DNA of 64,000 bases from Alphaproteobacteria bacterium (GCA_040905865.1 JBBDQU010000078.1:1-64000); one strand, 5' to 3'. Positions 49,412-59,739 are shown, numbered from the stretch's first letter. Notes: a model not told the origin generated them from the sequence alone. Translations and numbers: made by a program.

Positions 49412-50196
49412 TAGCGGACCGTGGCCTGGCGGCGCGTGAAATTACGGTAGCCTTCGAGGCATTGCTCGAAGGTGTCCCGGTCGATTTCCATGCCACCGAA
49501 TCGCGTGCGTTCGACCGATGCAACGATGAACGCAAGGCTGGCCCTCGCAGTTTGGGGCAGTGATACCGACGCCACGACCTCCCGGCTCGTCAGCGCGGGT
49601 TGCACGGCGGTTCCCTGCTGTGTCCGGATATCCTCGATGAACCGCAACAACAGCAGATGGACGGCGTCCGCCAGCGCGCCGTCGCGGGCAAGTCGCTCGA
49701 CCTCATCCAGCGGGGAATGCGGCGTGCCGGATTGTACTGCGGTCCGGGCCGGGACCGGTTCCGTTTCGGCGGGACGTTTCCGGTCGCGCCGCATCTTCCG
49801 CATCGCAAGATAGACGAGGTACACGATACCCGCCGCGATCAGTGTCCAGGCGATGTATCGGAACATGTCGGGCAGGGGGCGGGTCGAACCTTCGAAATCT
49901 GTTTCAAACTGAAAATCAGGCGCCTCGGGCTGAATCGGGGCAGGGCGGGTTTCCGGTGCTGGCGGCGCCGGGGTGACGGGAAACTGGCGCTGGTAATCCC
50001 GGCCCGACAGGACGGTCTCGATGTCCTGCCTTACGGACTCGGTATCTCCCGGCGCCGCCGCCGTCTGTGCGTGGGCGATGCCGCCGCCGAAAACAATCGG
50101 CAGGACGAGGACAAGGATGTTTCGGATTGGCGGCACTCGCGGCCCGATGGCCGGGTTCGGTTTCATTCCTCTGTTTCCGGCGCGATACTCTGCCAT
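49411..50196 (-). CDS. DUF4129 domain protein
   Basis: A 261-residue protein. An N-terminal hydrophobic segment ending GGGIAHAQ looks like a signal peptide. A Pro-rich periplasmic stretch, one membrane helix (YIAWTLIAAGIVYLVYLAM, about residues 122-140) and the cytosolic DUF4129 domain with LLLRFIEDI and LTSREVV follow. It is the first gene of the MoxR locus. The start was taken at ATG 50196, with AGGG upstream; ATG 50166 and the frame to 50217 are alternatives. The stop shares one base with the next start. Confidence 0.78.
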   Translation of the reverse strand: MAEYRAGNRGMKPNPAIGPRVPPIRNILVLVLPIVFGGGIAHAQTAAAPGDTESVRQDIETVLSGRDYQRQFPVTPAPPAPETRPAPIQPEAPDFQFETDFEGSTRPLPDMFRYIAWTLIAAGIVYLVYLAMRKMRRDRKRPAETEPVPARTAVQSGTPHSPLDEVERLARDGALADAVHLLLLRFIEDIRTQQGTAVQPALTSREVVASVSLPQTARASLAFIVASVERTRFGGMEIDRDTFEQCLEGYRNFTRRQATVR

Positions 50197-50284
50197 TTCC
50201 GCGACCCTGAAATCCAAATAATCACTACGTGCCGTCGCACCGGATTTTTATACACATACCGGGCAGTGCCCGTAATTGTAGAAA

Positions 50285-50688
50285 TGTCAGACGGTCTGTA
50301 AGCCGGGTTCTGTTCCCGCCCTTTCGGGCGTTCGATGGCCATTCATCTGGGACGTCCGTCGCCGGATGCCTCGTGCGACCTACCCGGGCGGCAGCCCGAA
50401 AACCTGCCTTCCGGCGCCGAAACGCCGAAATGCCGCCCCTTTTCGGTCTTGCTCCCGGTGGGGTTTGCAATGCCACCCCCGTTGCCGGGGATGCGGTGCG
50501 CTCTTACCGCGCCTTTTCACCCTTACCGGCAGGCCTTGCGGCGATGCCGGCGGTACGCTTTCTGTTGCACTTTCCCTGGGGTTGCCCCCGCCGGGCGTTA
50601 CCCGGCACCGTGTTTCCGTGGAGCCCGGACTTTCCTCCCCCCGGCCGCGGTTTCCCACGCCGAAAGGCAGCCATCCGACCGTCTGACA
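50285..50688 (-). ncRNA. rnpB: RNase P RNA (class A)
   Basis: About 404 nt on the minus strand, delimited by a perfect 11-bp P1 helix (GACCGTCTGAC at 50677-50687 with GTCAGACGGTC at 50286-50296). Conserved blocks read on the minus strand are GAGGAAAGTCCGGGCTC (around 50621-50637), GGTAAGAGCGCACC (around 50493-50506) and the 3' GAACAGAACCCGGCTTA. They fall in the order expected for the catalytic subunit of RNase P, which processes tRNA 5' ends. A short G-C hairpin at 50260-50272 follows and could take part in termination. Exact ends are approximate. Confidence 0.95.
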
Positions 50689-50834
50689 GGCCCTACATAA
50701 TGTCCCCAGCGCCCGAATGCTATCGAACATTTTCATTATCCCTCTGGACGCAAACATAATTTTCGTCGCAGACTGGTACACCTGCGGGCTCCCGCGGGGG
50801 CGCAATCGTCGAAATGACAAGGGATACAGCGAAT

Positions 50835-51719
50835 ATGAGCGCAGGAGAACGTCTGCCCGGAACTCCGGTTCCCATGCATAAATGGACCGGTCATGGCGGT
50901 ATTACCATTGCCGGAGACACCTGGGGCGACCCGAACGGGCCGCTTGTCATCCTGCAGCATGGCGGCGGCCAGACCCGTCACGCATGGAAAGGCGCCGGTG
51001 AAACGCTGGGCGAGGCAGGCTATCACGCCGTTGCCTTTGACGCGCGCGGACACGGCGACTCCGACTGGGCGCCGCCGGATGAATACGATCCGGATTTCAT
51101 GGTCGAGGACCTGCTTTGCGTCGCGAAGGCGCTGGGCAACTTGAATCCCATTCTCGTCGGCGCTTCGATGGGGGGCGGGGTCAGCCTGCTCGCCATCGGC
51201 AAGAAGCGTATCGATGCCGCGGCGCTGGTGCTGGTCGACATGGCGCCAAAGATCGAAACCGAAGGCGCGCTGAAAATTCGCGAATTCATGAATCAGAAGC
51301 CGGACGGCTTCGACAGCCTGGAAGAAGTCGCCGCCGCCATCGCCAATTACCAGCCGCATCGCAAGCGGCCGCGCAACCTCGACGGGCTGGCGAAGAATGT
51401 CCGCCTTGGCGCCGATGGAAAATACAAATGGCACTGGGACCCGGCGCGCCGCCGCAGCATGGAGAATATGGAAAACTATCGCAAACGGCTGCACGAGTGT
51501 GCCGATACGCTGACCCTGCCGACCCTGCTGGTGCGGGGCGGGTTGTCCGATGTCTTGAGCGAGGAAGGCGCGCAGAGTTTCCTGAAACAATGCCCGCATG
51601 CGGAATACGTGAACGTGAAGAACGCGGCGCATATGGTCGCGGGCGACCGCAACGATATCTTCGCGGATTCTGTGATCGACTTTCTTGGCCGTGTCGCGCC
51701 GGTATCGGTGTCGAGCTAA
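50835..51719 (+). CDS. alpha/beta hydrolase
   Basis: A 294-residue alpha/beta-hydrolase fold enzyme. The oxyanion region is VILQHGGGQTRHAW, followed by FDARGHGDSDW; the nucleophile elbow is VGASMGGGVS, the acid is probably the Asp in RGGLSDVLS, and the catalytic His is in NAAHMVAGDRND. The catalytic set is complete; the substrate is unknown. It has no signal peptide. ATG 50835 is used with AAGGGA about ten bases upstream; ATG 50814 is also in frame. The stop overlaps the convergent amidase gene by four bases. Confidence 0.85.
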   Translation: MSAGERLPGTPVPMHKWTGHGGITIAGDTWGDPNGPLVILQHGGGQTRHAWKGAGETLGEAGYHAVAFDARGHGDSDWAPPDEYDPDFMVEDLLCVAKALGNLNPILVGASMGGGVSLLAIGKKRIDAAALVLVDMAPKIETEGALKIREFMNQKPDGFDSLEEVAAAIANYQPHRKRPRNLDGLAKNVRLGADGKYKWHWDPARRRSMENMENYRKRLHECADTLTLPTLLVRGGLSDVLSEEGAQSFLKQCPHAEYVNVKNAAHMVAGDRNDIFADSVIDFLGRVAPVSVSS

Positions 51720-52381
51720 ACCAGTCTGAGCAATCCGGCGAGCAGTCGGGCGCATTCGGCGTCCGGTTGCCCGTCAATTCGCGACGGCCGGAAATGCCGC
51801 TGGAATGCGGCAAGCGCTGCGTCGTTTTTCGCGTCATAACCGTATTGCGCCAGCATTTCCGGGACGGCGGCAATATCGGCGTCACATTCTTCCGGCCATA
51901 ATCCCAGTTTCCGGTCCGCCATCCGTCGCCAGTCGAAATGCTCACCGGGGTCAGTCTTCCGGCCAGGGGCGATATCCGAATGGCCGACCACGTTGCGGGC
52001 CGGGATCGGGTGGCGGGCGACGATGCCGGCCGCAAGGTCGATCAGCGCCGCCATCTGCGTCTCGGGGAAGGGCCGATAGCCGTGTTCGTGCCCCGGATTG
52101 ACCAGTTCCACGCCGATGGAGCGGCTGTTTACATCGCGGTGCCCGCGCCAGTGGGCAACGCCGGCGTGCCAAGCGCGGCGGGACTCATCCACCAGCCGCA
52201 GGATCGCGCCGTCTTCGTCGATCAGGTAATGCGCGCTGACCTGCGCCGCCGGATCGCAAAGCCGCGCCAGCGCCGCTTCGGCCGTTTTCATGCCCGTATA
52301 ATGCAGCACCAGCATATCGATGGCCGAACCGGCCGCGCGCGGTCCGTGATTGGGCGATGGATGATCGGCGATCCTGGGCAT
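51716..52381 (-). CDS. AmpD-like N-acetylmuramoyl-L-alanine amidase
   Basis: A 221-residue Amidase_2 enzyme. Zinc ligands are the His in MLVLHYTGM, the His in VVGHSDIAPGR and the Asp in KTDPGEHFDW; SIGVELVNPG is another family block. The C-terminal 60 residues (VPEMLAQYGYDAKNDAALAAFQRHFRP) form a peptidoglycan-binding domain, as in AmiD/AmpDh-type proteins. No signal peptide is seen, so a cytosolic AmpD-like role in recycling anhydro-muropeptides is favoured. It is the last gene of a possible three-gene minus-strand run. Confidence 0.85.
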   Translation of the reverse strand: MPRIADHPSPNHGPRAAGSAIDMLVLHYTGMKTAEAALARLCDPAAQVSAHYLIDEDGAILRLVDESRRAWHAGVAHWRGHRDVNSRSIGVELVNPGHEHGYRPFPETQMAALIDLAAGIVARHPIPARNVVGHSDIAPGRKTDPGEHFDWRRMADRKLGLWPEECDADIAAVPEMLAQYGYDAKNDAALAAFQRHFRPSRIDGQPDAECARLLAGLLRLV

Positions 52382-52453
52382 GCGACTTCCCTTCGCGCAC
52401 CTTCACAGGATTGCCGGATCGCCATGGGCGATTCCAGCAATCCACGATCTGAT

Positions 52454-54244
52454 TCAGGCGGCGCCTTCCAGCGCCTCGCGCTTCATTTCCACTTCAAGCC
52501 AGCGTTCCTCCGCCTTGTCCTTTTCCTGCCGGGCGGCGTCAAGGCGGGCGGCGGACGATTCGAATTTTTTGCGGTCGCGGCCGAACAGTTGCGGATCGGC
52601 AAGCGCTTCTTCCAGCGCGGCGATTTCCGATTCCAGCGCCGCAATGCGGCCCGGCAGTTGTTCCAGGTCTGTCTTCTCCCTGAAGCTCAGCCGTTCCGTC
52701 CTGCCCTGGCGGTGGTCCGGGGCGGATGCTTTCGGCGTGTCGCGGCGCTGCGATTCGATCCGCGCGTTCCGCTGCATCAGGTAGTCGTCATAGCCGCCCG
52801 GATATTCCGCGACATCGCCATCGCCTTCGACGGCGATCATGCTGGTCACCAGCCGGTTCAGGAAATCGCGGTCATGGCTGACCAGCAGGAGGGTGCCGTC
52901 GAAATCGCTCAGCATGTCCTCCAGCAGGTCCAGCGTATCCATGTCCAGATCGTTGGTCGGTTCGTCGAGCACCATCAGGTTGCAGGGCTGCGCCAGTTTC
53001 ACGGCCAGCGCCAGGCGGTTGCGTTCGCCGCCCGACAGGCTGGAAACCGGGCTGCGCGCCTGTCCTTCGTCGAACAGGAAATCCCGCAGATAGGCCACTA
53101 CATGGCGCTGCCGGTCACCGACCATGACGCTGTCGCCGCCGCCAGGACACAGCGTGTCCCACAGCGACGCATCCGGATCGAGCGAGGCGCGGTGCTGGTC
53201 GAAATGGGTCATGGTGACCCGCGCGCCGTGTTTCACGGTGCCGCTGTCCGGAGCCAGTTCGCCGGTCAGCAGCTTCAGCAATGTCGTTTTTCCGGCGCCG
53301 TTGCGCCCGATGATGCCGATCCGGTCGCCGCGCAGGATACGGGTCGAGAAATTATCGATAACGGTGTTGCCGTCATAGGCCTTGGAGATGCCGTCCGCGT
53401 CGATCAGGATGCGGCCGCTGGTCGGCGCGGCATCCGCGGCGATGGCGGATTTCCGGTTCGGACGCAGCAGGGCGACCCGTTCCTCCCGCAGCGAGGCGAG
53501 CTTGCGCACCCGGCGCTGGTTGCGGCGGCGGCGCGCGGTGACGCCCCGCTGCATGTAGCGCAACTCCGCCTTCAGGTAATGTTCGACCCGGCTGCGCTCC
53601 TGTTCCTGGTCGGCGATGATCTGGTCGGACCACTCCTCGAAGCCGCCGTATCCGGCGCTCAGCCGGTGCATCTTTCCGTTGTCGAGCCACAGGGTGGCCT
53701 GGGACAGCCTGGTCAGGAAGGCGCGGTCATGGCTGATGACCAGCAGACCGCCCTTGAACCGGTTCAACTCGTCCTCCAGCCATTCGATCGTCTGCAGGTC
53801 GAGATGGTTGGTCGGTTCATCCAGCAGCAGGATATCGGGGTCGGTCGCGAGTGCGCGGGCCAGGGCGGCGCGCCGCCCTTCGCCGCCGGACAGGGACGAT
53901 GCGATCTGCGCGGGGTCCAGTTGCAGCCGGTCCATCATCGCCGCTGCCCGGTGTGTTTCGCCGCCCCCGGCTTCGACATATTCCGACAGGGTCTGGCCTG
54001 GTTCGGGCGCGAAATCCTGCGCCAGATAGGTTACCTGCGTGCCGGGCTGGATGAACCGCTCGCCCGACAGCAGTTCGACTTCGCCGGCCAGCGCCTTCAG
54101 CAGGGTCGACTTGCCGCTGCCGTTGCGGCCGACAAGGCATATCCGTTCGCCGCGCCCGATCGCGACATCGATATCGGTGAACAGCGTGCGGGTGCCGAAT
54201 CCGGCGCTGGCGGCGCGCAGGGCAAGAAGAGGTGGCGCGGCCAT
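52454..54244 (-). CDS. uup: ABC-F ATPase, Uup-like
   Basis: A 596-residue protein with two ABC ATPase domains in tandem and no membrane helices. Walker A1 is CLVGRNGSGKSTLLKAL and Walker A2 GIIGRNGAGKTTLLKLL; signatures SLSGGEGRRAALARAL and SLSGGERNRLALAVKL are present, as are two LLLDEPTNHLD/VLDEPTNDLD Walker B segments. The C-terminal 80 residues form a charged coiled coil, the mark of Uup, implicated in translation and in transposon precise excision. It is two bases after the TerB-DnaJ gene. Confidence 0.88.
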   Translation of the reverse strand: MAAPPLLALRAASAGFGTRTLFTDIDVAIGRGERICLVGRNGSGKSTLLKALAGEVELLSGERFIQPGTQVTYLAQDFAPEPGQTLSEYVEAGGGETHRAAAMMDRLQLDPAQIASSLSGGEGRRAALARALATDPDILLLDEPTNHLDLQTIEWLEDELNRFKGGLLVISHDRAFLTRLSQATLWLDNGKMHRLSAGYGGFEEWSDQIIADQEQERSRVEHYLKAELRYMQRGVTARRRRNQRRVRKLASLREERVALLRPNRKSAIAADAAPTSGRILIDADGISKAYDGNTVIDNFSTRILRGDRIGIIGRNGAGKTTLLKLLTGELAPDSGTVKHGARVTMTHFDQHRASLDPDASLWDTLCPGGGDSVMVGDRQRHVVAYLRDFLFDEGQARSPVSSLSGGERNRLALAVKLAQPCNLMVLDEPTNDLDMDTLDLLEDMLSDFDGTLLLVSHDRDFLNRLVTSMIAVEGDGDVAEYPGGYDDYLMQRNARIESQRRDTPKASAPDHRQGRTERLSFREKTDLEQLPGRIAALESEIAALEEALADPQLFGRDRKKFESSAARLDAARQEKDKAEERWLEVEMKREALEGAA

Positions 54245-54246
54245 GG

Positions 54247-54978
54247 TCAGGTGAACCCGCGTTCCTTCTGGATGACGTCATAGGCGCCATTGATGGTCGC
54301 CAGCTTGCGGTTGGCGACTTCGATAAACTCCTCCGGGACGCCCTGCGCGATCAGCCGGTCGGGATGGTTTTCCCGCACCAGTTTCCGGTAGGCGGCCTTG
54401 ATGTCGTCATTGGCGGCGTCGCGCGGTACGCCGAGAAGCTGGTAGGGGTCGTTTTCATCCGGCTTGCGGTTGAGTGAGGTCGCGCGTTTGAACGCGGCCT
54501 CGTCGAGCGCGAAGATCGTCGAGACATCCCGCAGATACCGCTCCTCGGCGGGATGAATCTCTCCGTCCGCATGGGCGATGAAGGCGAGGCAGCTGAGCAG
54601 TTCCTCCAGCACGACCGGGTTGTCCCGGAACAAGCCGGCAAGCTGCCGCGCATACGGCTCGAAGCCGGCGCTGTCTCGCCGCGCCTGATTGAATACCTTG
54701 GAAACATTGGCGGTTTCATCCGCCGGGACCCGAAACACCTGTTTGAAGGCATCGATTTCGTCGCGTGTGACGACGCCGTCGGATTTCGCCATCTTCGCGC
54801 TGAGCACGATGACGCCGATGGTGAAGGCGATCGACCGTTCCGGGTACTCCTCGACATCCTGCTGGGTTGCCCGGTAACGGTCGACGGCATGGCCCGCCAC
54901 GGCGCCGATCAGCGCCCCCAGCGGTCCGCCAAACGCAAATCCGGCCGCGCCGCCCAAAATTTTACCCCAGATACTCAT
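54247..54978 (-). CDS. DjlA-like protein (TerB + DnaJ)
   Basis: A 243-residue co-chaperone. The N-terminal glycine-rich hydrophobic segment (ILGGAAGFAFGGPLGALIGAVAG) resembles the membrane dimerisation helix of DjlA. A TerB-like helical domain (about 45-170; FTIGVIVLSAKMAKSDGVVT) and a C-terminal J domain (DPYQLLGVPRDAANDDIKAA) with the HPD tripeptide in ENHPDRL follow. The HPD indicates it stimulates DnaK. It is transcribed just ahead of uup. Confidence 0.88.
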   Translation of the reverse strand: MSIWGKILGGAAGFAFGGPLGALIGAVAGHAVDRYRATQQDVEEYPERSIAFTIGVIVLSAKMAKSDGVVTRDEIDAFKQVFRVPADETANVSKVFNQARRDSAGFEPYARQLAGLFRDNPVVLEELLSCLAFIAHADGEIHPAEERYLRDVSTIFALDEAAFKRATSLNRKPDENDPYQLLGVPRDAANDDIKAAYRKLVRENHPDRLIAQGVPEEFIEVANRKLATINGAYDVIQKERGFT

Positions 54979-55006
54979 AAGACGATTTCCTGCAGGCCGA
55001 CCGGAG

Positions 55007-55070
55007 CTAGATCAGATCATGGTTGGTTGGAATCGCCTGTGGCGATTCAACATGCGAATTTGTTCTATCC
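55007..55070. repeat. dispersed palindromic element, copy 2
   Basis: A 64-bp segment centred on an inverted repeat (GGAATCGCC at 55029-55037 with its near-complement GGCGATTC at 55041-55048) and a three-base loop. Outer flanks CTAGATCAGATCATG and CATGCGAATTTGTTCTAT are partly complementary. The right part matches the element at 18473-18533 in 15 of 18 positions or so, which indicates one repeat family. It is in the gap between the DUF3750 and TerB-DnaJ genes. Confidence 0.65.
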
Positions 55071-55097
55071 TATTGAAGATATAGCACCTTCACAGGT

Positions 55098-55910
55098 TTA
55101 AAGGGAACCTGCTCCGGTTTTCTTTAAGCCTGATGTGCCATGGTCGCCACCCTCTTTTACCCGGCTGACCTGCGGAATCAAGCCAAGCCTTCCGATACCG
55201 GGCAGCTTTACCGCAAGGCTCATCGGATCGACACCGAAAGTAAGCCCGATGATATTGATTTCCAGCCCTTCCTCCGCGGCGGCAAGGACACCGAACAGCC
55301 CCTTGATGGAAAACTGGTAGCCGGTACCGCTCGGTGCGCGGCCCACCAGCGAATCGCCCAGATAGTCCTTGCCGATCGCCGTCGGCGGCAGGTCCAGCCG
55401 CAGTTCGGGTACCTCTTTCGCCACCCAGGCAGTGAAGGTATTGCTGTTCGGGCCCGGATAAACGGTATAGGCGTCCTGCCACGGATAGGAGCGCGCCGCC
55501 GCGTCGATCTTTTTGATGACTTCGTCAACGCCGTTGCCGCGCAGTTCGGCCAGCAGTTCCGGCTTGTTGCCGAACCAGTACCGGTCGGGAATGCCGTTAT
55601 GGACGGCAAGAACGCTGTTGCCCCAGCGTTTCCGCCAGCCGATTACCTCGTAGTTCGTATAGGCCGGCGCGCCGGTCTGCTTTACCGAAATCCACGTATG
55701 CACGCCGAAGGCGCCGCGCCAGCTATAGGTCCGCGCGCCGTATATTTGGACAACGGCTTCGTTTGTCGTGGCCGGATCCGGCGCGATATTCGCCGGTTCG
55801 CGGCTCGCCGTCCGCCAGTCCCCGCCCAAAACGTCACCTCCCGCGAGTATCAGAACCGGCCCCGCCAGCAGGGCGATCAGCGCCAGTAATGTGTGTTTAA
55901 CCCACCGCAT
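55098..55910 (-). CDS. DUF3750 family protein
   Basis: A 270-residue exported or membrane-anchored protein. An N-terminal hydrophobic segment (HTLLALIALLAGPVLILAG) serves as signal peptide or anchor. Then come AVVQIYGARTYSWRGAFGVHTWISVK and the YTVYPGPNSNTFTAWVAKEVPELRLDLPPTAIGKDY region, which are recognisable DUF3750 blocks. The conserved His, Trp, Asn-Ser-Asn and Thr suggest an enzyme-like pocket, but no activity is known. The start is at ATG 55910, within a small CTAGATCAGAT-type inverted repeat shared with copy 2 of the palindromic element. Confidence 0.85.
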   Translation of the reverse strand: MRWVKHTLLALIALLAGPVLILAGGDVLGGDWRTASREPANIAPDPATTNEAVVQIYGARTYSWRGAFGVHTWISVKQTGAPAYTNYEVIGWRKRWGNSVLAVHNGIPDRYWFGNKPELLAELRGNGVDEVIKKIDAAARSYPWQDAYTVYPGPNSNTFTAWVAKEVPELRLDLPPTAIGKDYLGDSLVGRAPSGTGYQFSIKGLFGVLAAAEEGLEINIIGLTFGVDPMSLAVKLPGIGRLGLIPQVSRVKEGGDHGTSGLKKTGAGSL

Positions 55911-56040
55911 CTGATCTAGATAGACCCTCCCGCATCGGGCGACAATGTCGCCACTGTAAATTTATCGTGCGCCGCAACGGGCTTATGGGCCCGGTCTGTG
56001 GCTTTTGCATGGCGGCTTCAGGCGGCGAGCAATATTAACT

Positions 56041-56070
56041 TTGATAATTTGACGACAAATCGTTTTATGT
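56041..56070 (+). promoter_or_regulatory. possible promoter of the oxoprolinase-family gene
   Basis: TTGATA (56041-56046), an 18-bp spacer and TTATGT (56065-56070) form a fair sigma-70-like match in an AT-rich stretch 34 bases before the start codon at 56104. AGGGA at 56092-56096 is the ribosome binding site. Confidence 0.3.
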
Positions 56071-56103
56071 TTTGCATGGCTTCATTTCAACAGGGACCAT
56101 GGC

Positions 56104-59100
56104 ATGACCGCAACCGACCCGCGCTGGCAGTTCTGGATAGACCGCGGCGGCACGTTTACCGATGTGGTGGCGCGCCGGCCGGACGGGGCGCTGGTGACGC
56201 ACAAGCTGCTGTCGGAAAACCCCGAACATTACCGTGACGCGGCGGTGCAAGGCATCCGCGAGCTGATGGGTGTCGCGCCCGGCGCCGCTATCCCGGGGGC
56301 GGATATCGAGGTCGTGAAAATGGGTACGACGGTCGCGACCAATGCGTTGCTGGAGCGCAAGGGCGACCGCACCCTGCTGGTCATCACCGAAGGGTTCCAT
56401 GATGCGCTGCGCATCGCCTACCAGGCGCGGCCGCGGCTGTTCGACCTGAACATCGTCCTGCCGGAACTGCTTTACGAGCGCGTGGTCGAGGCGCCGGAGC
56501 GGGTGACCGCGCATGGCGAGGTTCTCATCCCCGTGGATCTGGAGAAGACCCGCGCCGGGTTGCAGGCGGCCTATGATGACGGCATCCGCGCGGTCGCCAT
56601 CGTCTTCATGCATGGTTACCGCTACACGGCGCATGAAACCGCCGTGTCGAAGCTGGCGCGCGAGATCGGCTTCACCCAGGTGTCCAGCAGTCACGAGGCC
56701 AGCCCGTTGATGAAGCTGGTCGGACGCGGCGACACCACCGTCGTCGATGCCTACCTGTCGCCGATCCTGCGCCGATATGTCGACCAGGTGGCCGGCGAGC
56801 TGCAGGGCGTGAACCTGATGTTCATGCAGTCGAATGGCGGGCTTGTCGATGCGCGTCTGTTCCAGGGCAAGGATGCGATCCTGTCCGGCCCGGCCGGCGG
56901 CATCGTCGGCGCGGTACAGACCACGACCGATGGCGGGTTCGACCGGATCATCACCTTCGACATGGGCGGCACCTCGACCGACGTGGCGCATTACGACGGC
57001 GAATACGAACGCGCCTTCGAAACGCTGGTCGCGGGCGTGCGGGTGCGCGCGCCGATGATGCTGATTCATACCGTCGCCGCGGGCGGCGGTTCGATCTGCT
57101 TCTTCGACGGCAGCCGTTACCGGGTCGGCCCGGAATCGGCCGGCGCCAATCCGGGCCCGGCGGCCTATCGCCGGGGCGGACCGCTGGCGGTGACCGATTG
57201 CAATGTCATGCTGGGCAAGCTGCAGCCGGAGTTCTTCCCCACCGTCTTCGGGCCGGACCAGAACGAACCGCTGGACCGCGACGTGGTGCACCGGAAATTC
57301 GCCGAACTCGCCGCCGAGATCAAAACGGCGACCGGCGACGACCGCAGCCCGGCGGAGGTCGCCGAAGGCTTCCTGAAGATCGCGGTGGAAAACATGGCCA
57401 ACGCGATCAAGAAAATCTCGGTCCAGCGCGGCTATGACGTCACCGGATATGCGCTCGCCTGTTTCGGCGGGGCGGGCGGGCAGCATGCCTGCCTGGTCGC
57501 CGATGCGCTGGGCATGAAGAAGGTGTTCATCCATCCCTTCGCCGGGGTGCTGTCGGCCTATGGCATGGGGCTGGCGGACCAGCGCACCATGCGCGAGAAA
57601 TCCGTCGAGGCGCCGCTGGAGGAAGCCGCCGCCGGCATCCTGCCGCGAACGCTGGACGCGTTGGCCGCCGAAGCGGTCGCCGAAATGCATGCGCAGAACG
57701 TGCCGGACGAACGGATTACCGTGCTGCGCCGGGCGCATCTGAAATATGCCGGCACCGATACCGCGCTGCCCGTCGCGGCGGGCGGCGCGCTGGGCATGGT
57801 CGCCGAATTCGAGGAGGCGCACCGCCAGCGCTACGGCTTCGCGATGGAGGAAAAGCCGCTGGTCGTCGAAGCCGCCGTGGTCGAGGTGATTGGCAGCGCC
57901 GCCGCGGCCGATGGCGTGGCGGCGACTCCGCCGACGGAAGGCGCGGCGGCGCCGCTCGCCGTCACCCGGTCGCACATGGCGGGCGCGGAACACGATACCC
58001 CGATCTATGACCGCGATGCATTGCCGGTCGGCGCGAAGATCGACGGTCCCGCGATCATTCGCGAATCCGTCGCGACCACGGTCGTCGAACCCGGCTGGCA
58101 GGCGGAAATGAGCGCCAGCGGCGATCTGGTGCTGACCCGCGTCGTCGCGTTGCCCGGCCGCATGGCCATCGGCACCACCTGCGACCCGGTGATGCTGGAA
58201 GTCTTCAACAACCTGTTCATGTCCATCGCCGAACAGATGGGCTTCACCCTGCAGAACACCGCCTATTCGGTGAATATCAAGGAACGGCTGGATTTTTCCT
58301 GCGCGGTTTTCGATGCGGACGGCGCGCTGGTCGCCAACGCGCCGCATATCCCGATCCATCTGGGCTCGATGGGCGAGGCGGTGCGCACCGTGATCGACCG
58401 CAATGCCGGCAATATCCGGCCGGGCGACGTCTTCGTGCTGAACGATCCCTATAACGGCGGCACCCACCTGCCGGATGTCACCGTCATCACCCCGGTCTTC
58501 GACGATGCGGGCGGGGAACTGCTGTTCTTCGTCGGCAGCCGGGGCCACCAGGCCGATATCGGCGGCACCACGCCGGGCTCCATGCCGCCGGACAGCCGCA
58601 CGCTGGACGAGGAAGGCGTGCTGCTGGACAACGTCAAGCTGGTCGCGAACGGCCGGCTGCTGGAGGACGATATCCGCGCCCGGCTGCTGGCGGCGAAATA
58701 TCCGGCCCGCAACCCGGACCAGAATATCGCCGACCTGAAGGCGCAGATCGCCGCCAACGAGAAGGGCGTGCAGGAACTGCGCCGCATGGTCGGCCATTTC
58801 GGCCTCGCCGTGGTGAAGGCCTATATGGGCCATGTCCGCGACAATGCCGAGGAATCGGTTCGCCGCGTCATCGACGTGCTGAAGGACGGCGAATTCGAAT
58901 ATGAAATGGACGAAGGCAGCCTGGTGAAGGTGAAGATCACCATCGACCACGCGGCGCGCGGCGCGACGCTGGACTTCACCGGCACCAGCCCGCAGCGCCC
59001 GACCAATTTCAACGCCCCCACGGCGGTGGTGCGGGCGGCGGCGCTGTATGTCTTCCGCACGCTGGTCGGCGACGAGATCCCGATGAACGACGGCTGCCTG

Positions 59101-59739
59101 AAGCCGGTCACCTTCATCGTGCCGGACGGCTGCATGCTGGCGCCGCATTACCCGGCGGCGGTCGTGGCCGGGAATGTGGAAACCTCGCAATGCGTCACCG
59201 ATGTGCTGTTCGGCGCGCTGGGCGTGATGGCGGCGGCGCAGGGCACGATGAACAACATCACCTTCGGCAATGACCGCCACCAGTATTACGAAACCGTCTG
59301 CGGCGGCGGCGGCGCGGGGCCGGATTTCGACGGCGCCTCGGCGGTCCACACCAACATGACCAACACCCGCCTGACCGACCCGGAAGTGCTCGAATGGCGC
59401 TACCCGGTGCTGCTGGAAAGCTTCGGCGTCCGGCGCGGCACCGGCGGGGCGGGGCGGCATCGCGGCGGCGACGGCACCTATCGCCGCATCCGCTTCATGG
59501 AGGAAATGGAAGTCGTCGTCCTGTCCAACCATCGCCGGATTCCCCCCTATGGCATGGCCGGCGGCGAACCGGGGCAGGTCGGCCGCAACTGGGTCGAACG
59601 CGCCGATGGCGGCATCCACGAAATGTCCGGGCTGGATTCGGCGACCGTCCATCCGGGCGATGTCTTCGTGCTGCACACGCCGACCGGCGGCGGCTACGGC
59701 CGGGCAGAGGAGCGCACCCTGCCCGAGGCGGCGGAATGA
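56104..59739 (+). CDS. hydantoinase/5-oxoprolinase family protein (HyuA-HyuB fusion)
   Basis: A 1211-residue protein fusing both subunits of the family. The N-terminal HyuA half (about 1-690) begins [18 protein letters not shown], has [17 protein letters not shown] (ATP/actin-like phosphate motif) and [13 protein letters not shown]. The C-terminal HyuB half (about 695-1210) has [29 protein letters not shown] and [15 protein letters not shown]. The order matches eukaryotic and bacterial 5-oxoprolinases (ATP-dependent opening of 5-oxoproline to glutamate), but hydantoinases and acetone carboxylases share the fold, so the substrate is open. It stands alone. Confidence 0.88.
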   Translation: MTATDPRWQFWIDRGGTFTDVVARRPDGALVTHKLLSENPEHYRDAAVQGIRELMGVAPGAAIPGADIEVVKMGTTVATNALLERKGDRTLLVITEGFHDALRIAYQARPRLFDLNIVLPELLYERVVEAPERVTAHGEVLIPVDLEKTRAGLQAAYDDGIRAVAIVFMHGYRYTAHETAVSKLAREIGFTQVSSSHEASPLMKLVGRGDTTVVDAYLSPILRRYVDQVAGELQGVNLMFMQSNGGLVDARLFQGKDAILSGPAGGIVGAVQTTTDGGFDRIITFDMGGTSTDVAHYDGEYERAFETLVAGVRVRAPMMLIHTVAAGGGSICFFDGSRYRVGPESAGANPGPAAYRRGGPLAVTDCNVMLGKLQPEFFPTVFGPDQNEPLDRDVVHRKFAELAAEIKTATGDDRSPAEVAEGFLKIAVENMANAIKKISVQRGYDVTGYALACFGGAGGQHACLVADALGMKKVFIHPFAGVLSAYGMGLADQRTMREKSVEAPLEEAAAGILPRTLDALAAEAVAEMHAQNVPDERITVLRRAHLKYAGTDTALPVAAGGALGMVAEFEEAHRQRYGFAMEEKPLVVEAAVVEVIGSAAAADGVAATPPTEGAAAPLAVTRSHMAGAEHDTPIYDRDALPVGAKIDGPAIIRESVATTVVEPGWQAEMSASGDLVLTRVVALPGRMAIGTTCDPVMLEVFNNLFMSIAEQMGFTLQNTAYSVNIKERLDFSCAVFDADGALVANAPHIPIHLGSMGEAVRTVIDRNAGNIRPGDVFVLNDPYNGGTHLPDVTVITPVFDDAGGELLFFVGSRGHQADIGGTTPGSMPPDSRTLDEEGVLLDNVKLVANGRLLEDDIRARLLAAKYPARNPDQNIADLKAQIAANEKGVQELRRMVGHFGLAVVKAYMGHVRDNAEESVRRVIDVLKDGEFEYEMDEGSLVKVKITIDHAARGATLDFTGTSPQRPTNFNAPTAVVRAAALYVFRTLVGDEIPMNDGCLKPVTFIVPDGCMLAPHYPAAVVAGNVETSQCVTDVLFGALGVMAAAQGTMNNITFGNDRHQYYETVCGGGGAGPDFDGASAVHTNMTNTRLTDPEVLEWRYPVLLESFGVRRGTGGAGRHRGGDGTYRRIRFMEEMEVVVLSNHRRIPPYGMAGGEPGQVGRNWVERADGGIHEMSGLDSATVHPGDVFVLHTPTGGGYGRAEERTLPEAAE

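Noticed and set aside
56065-59676. A 1203-codon open frame on the minus strand opposite the oxoprolinase-family gene
   Set aside because: It mirrors the plus-strand gene almost end to end, and its translation is rich in His, Arg, Asp and Gly with no recognisable domain. High GC at third positions commonly leaves such antisense frames open.
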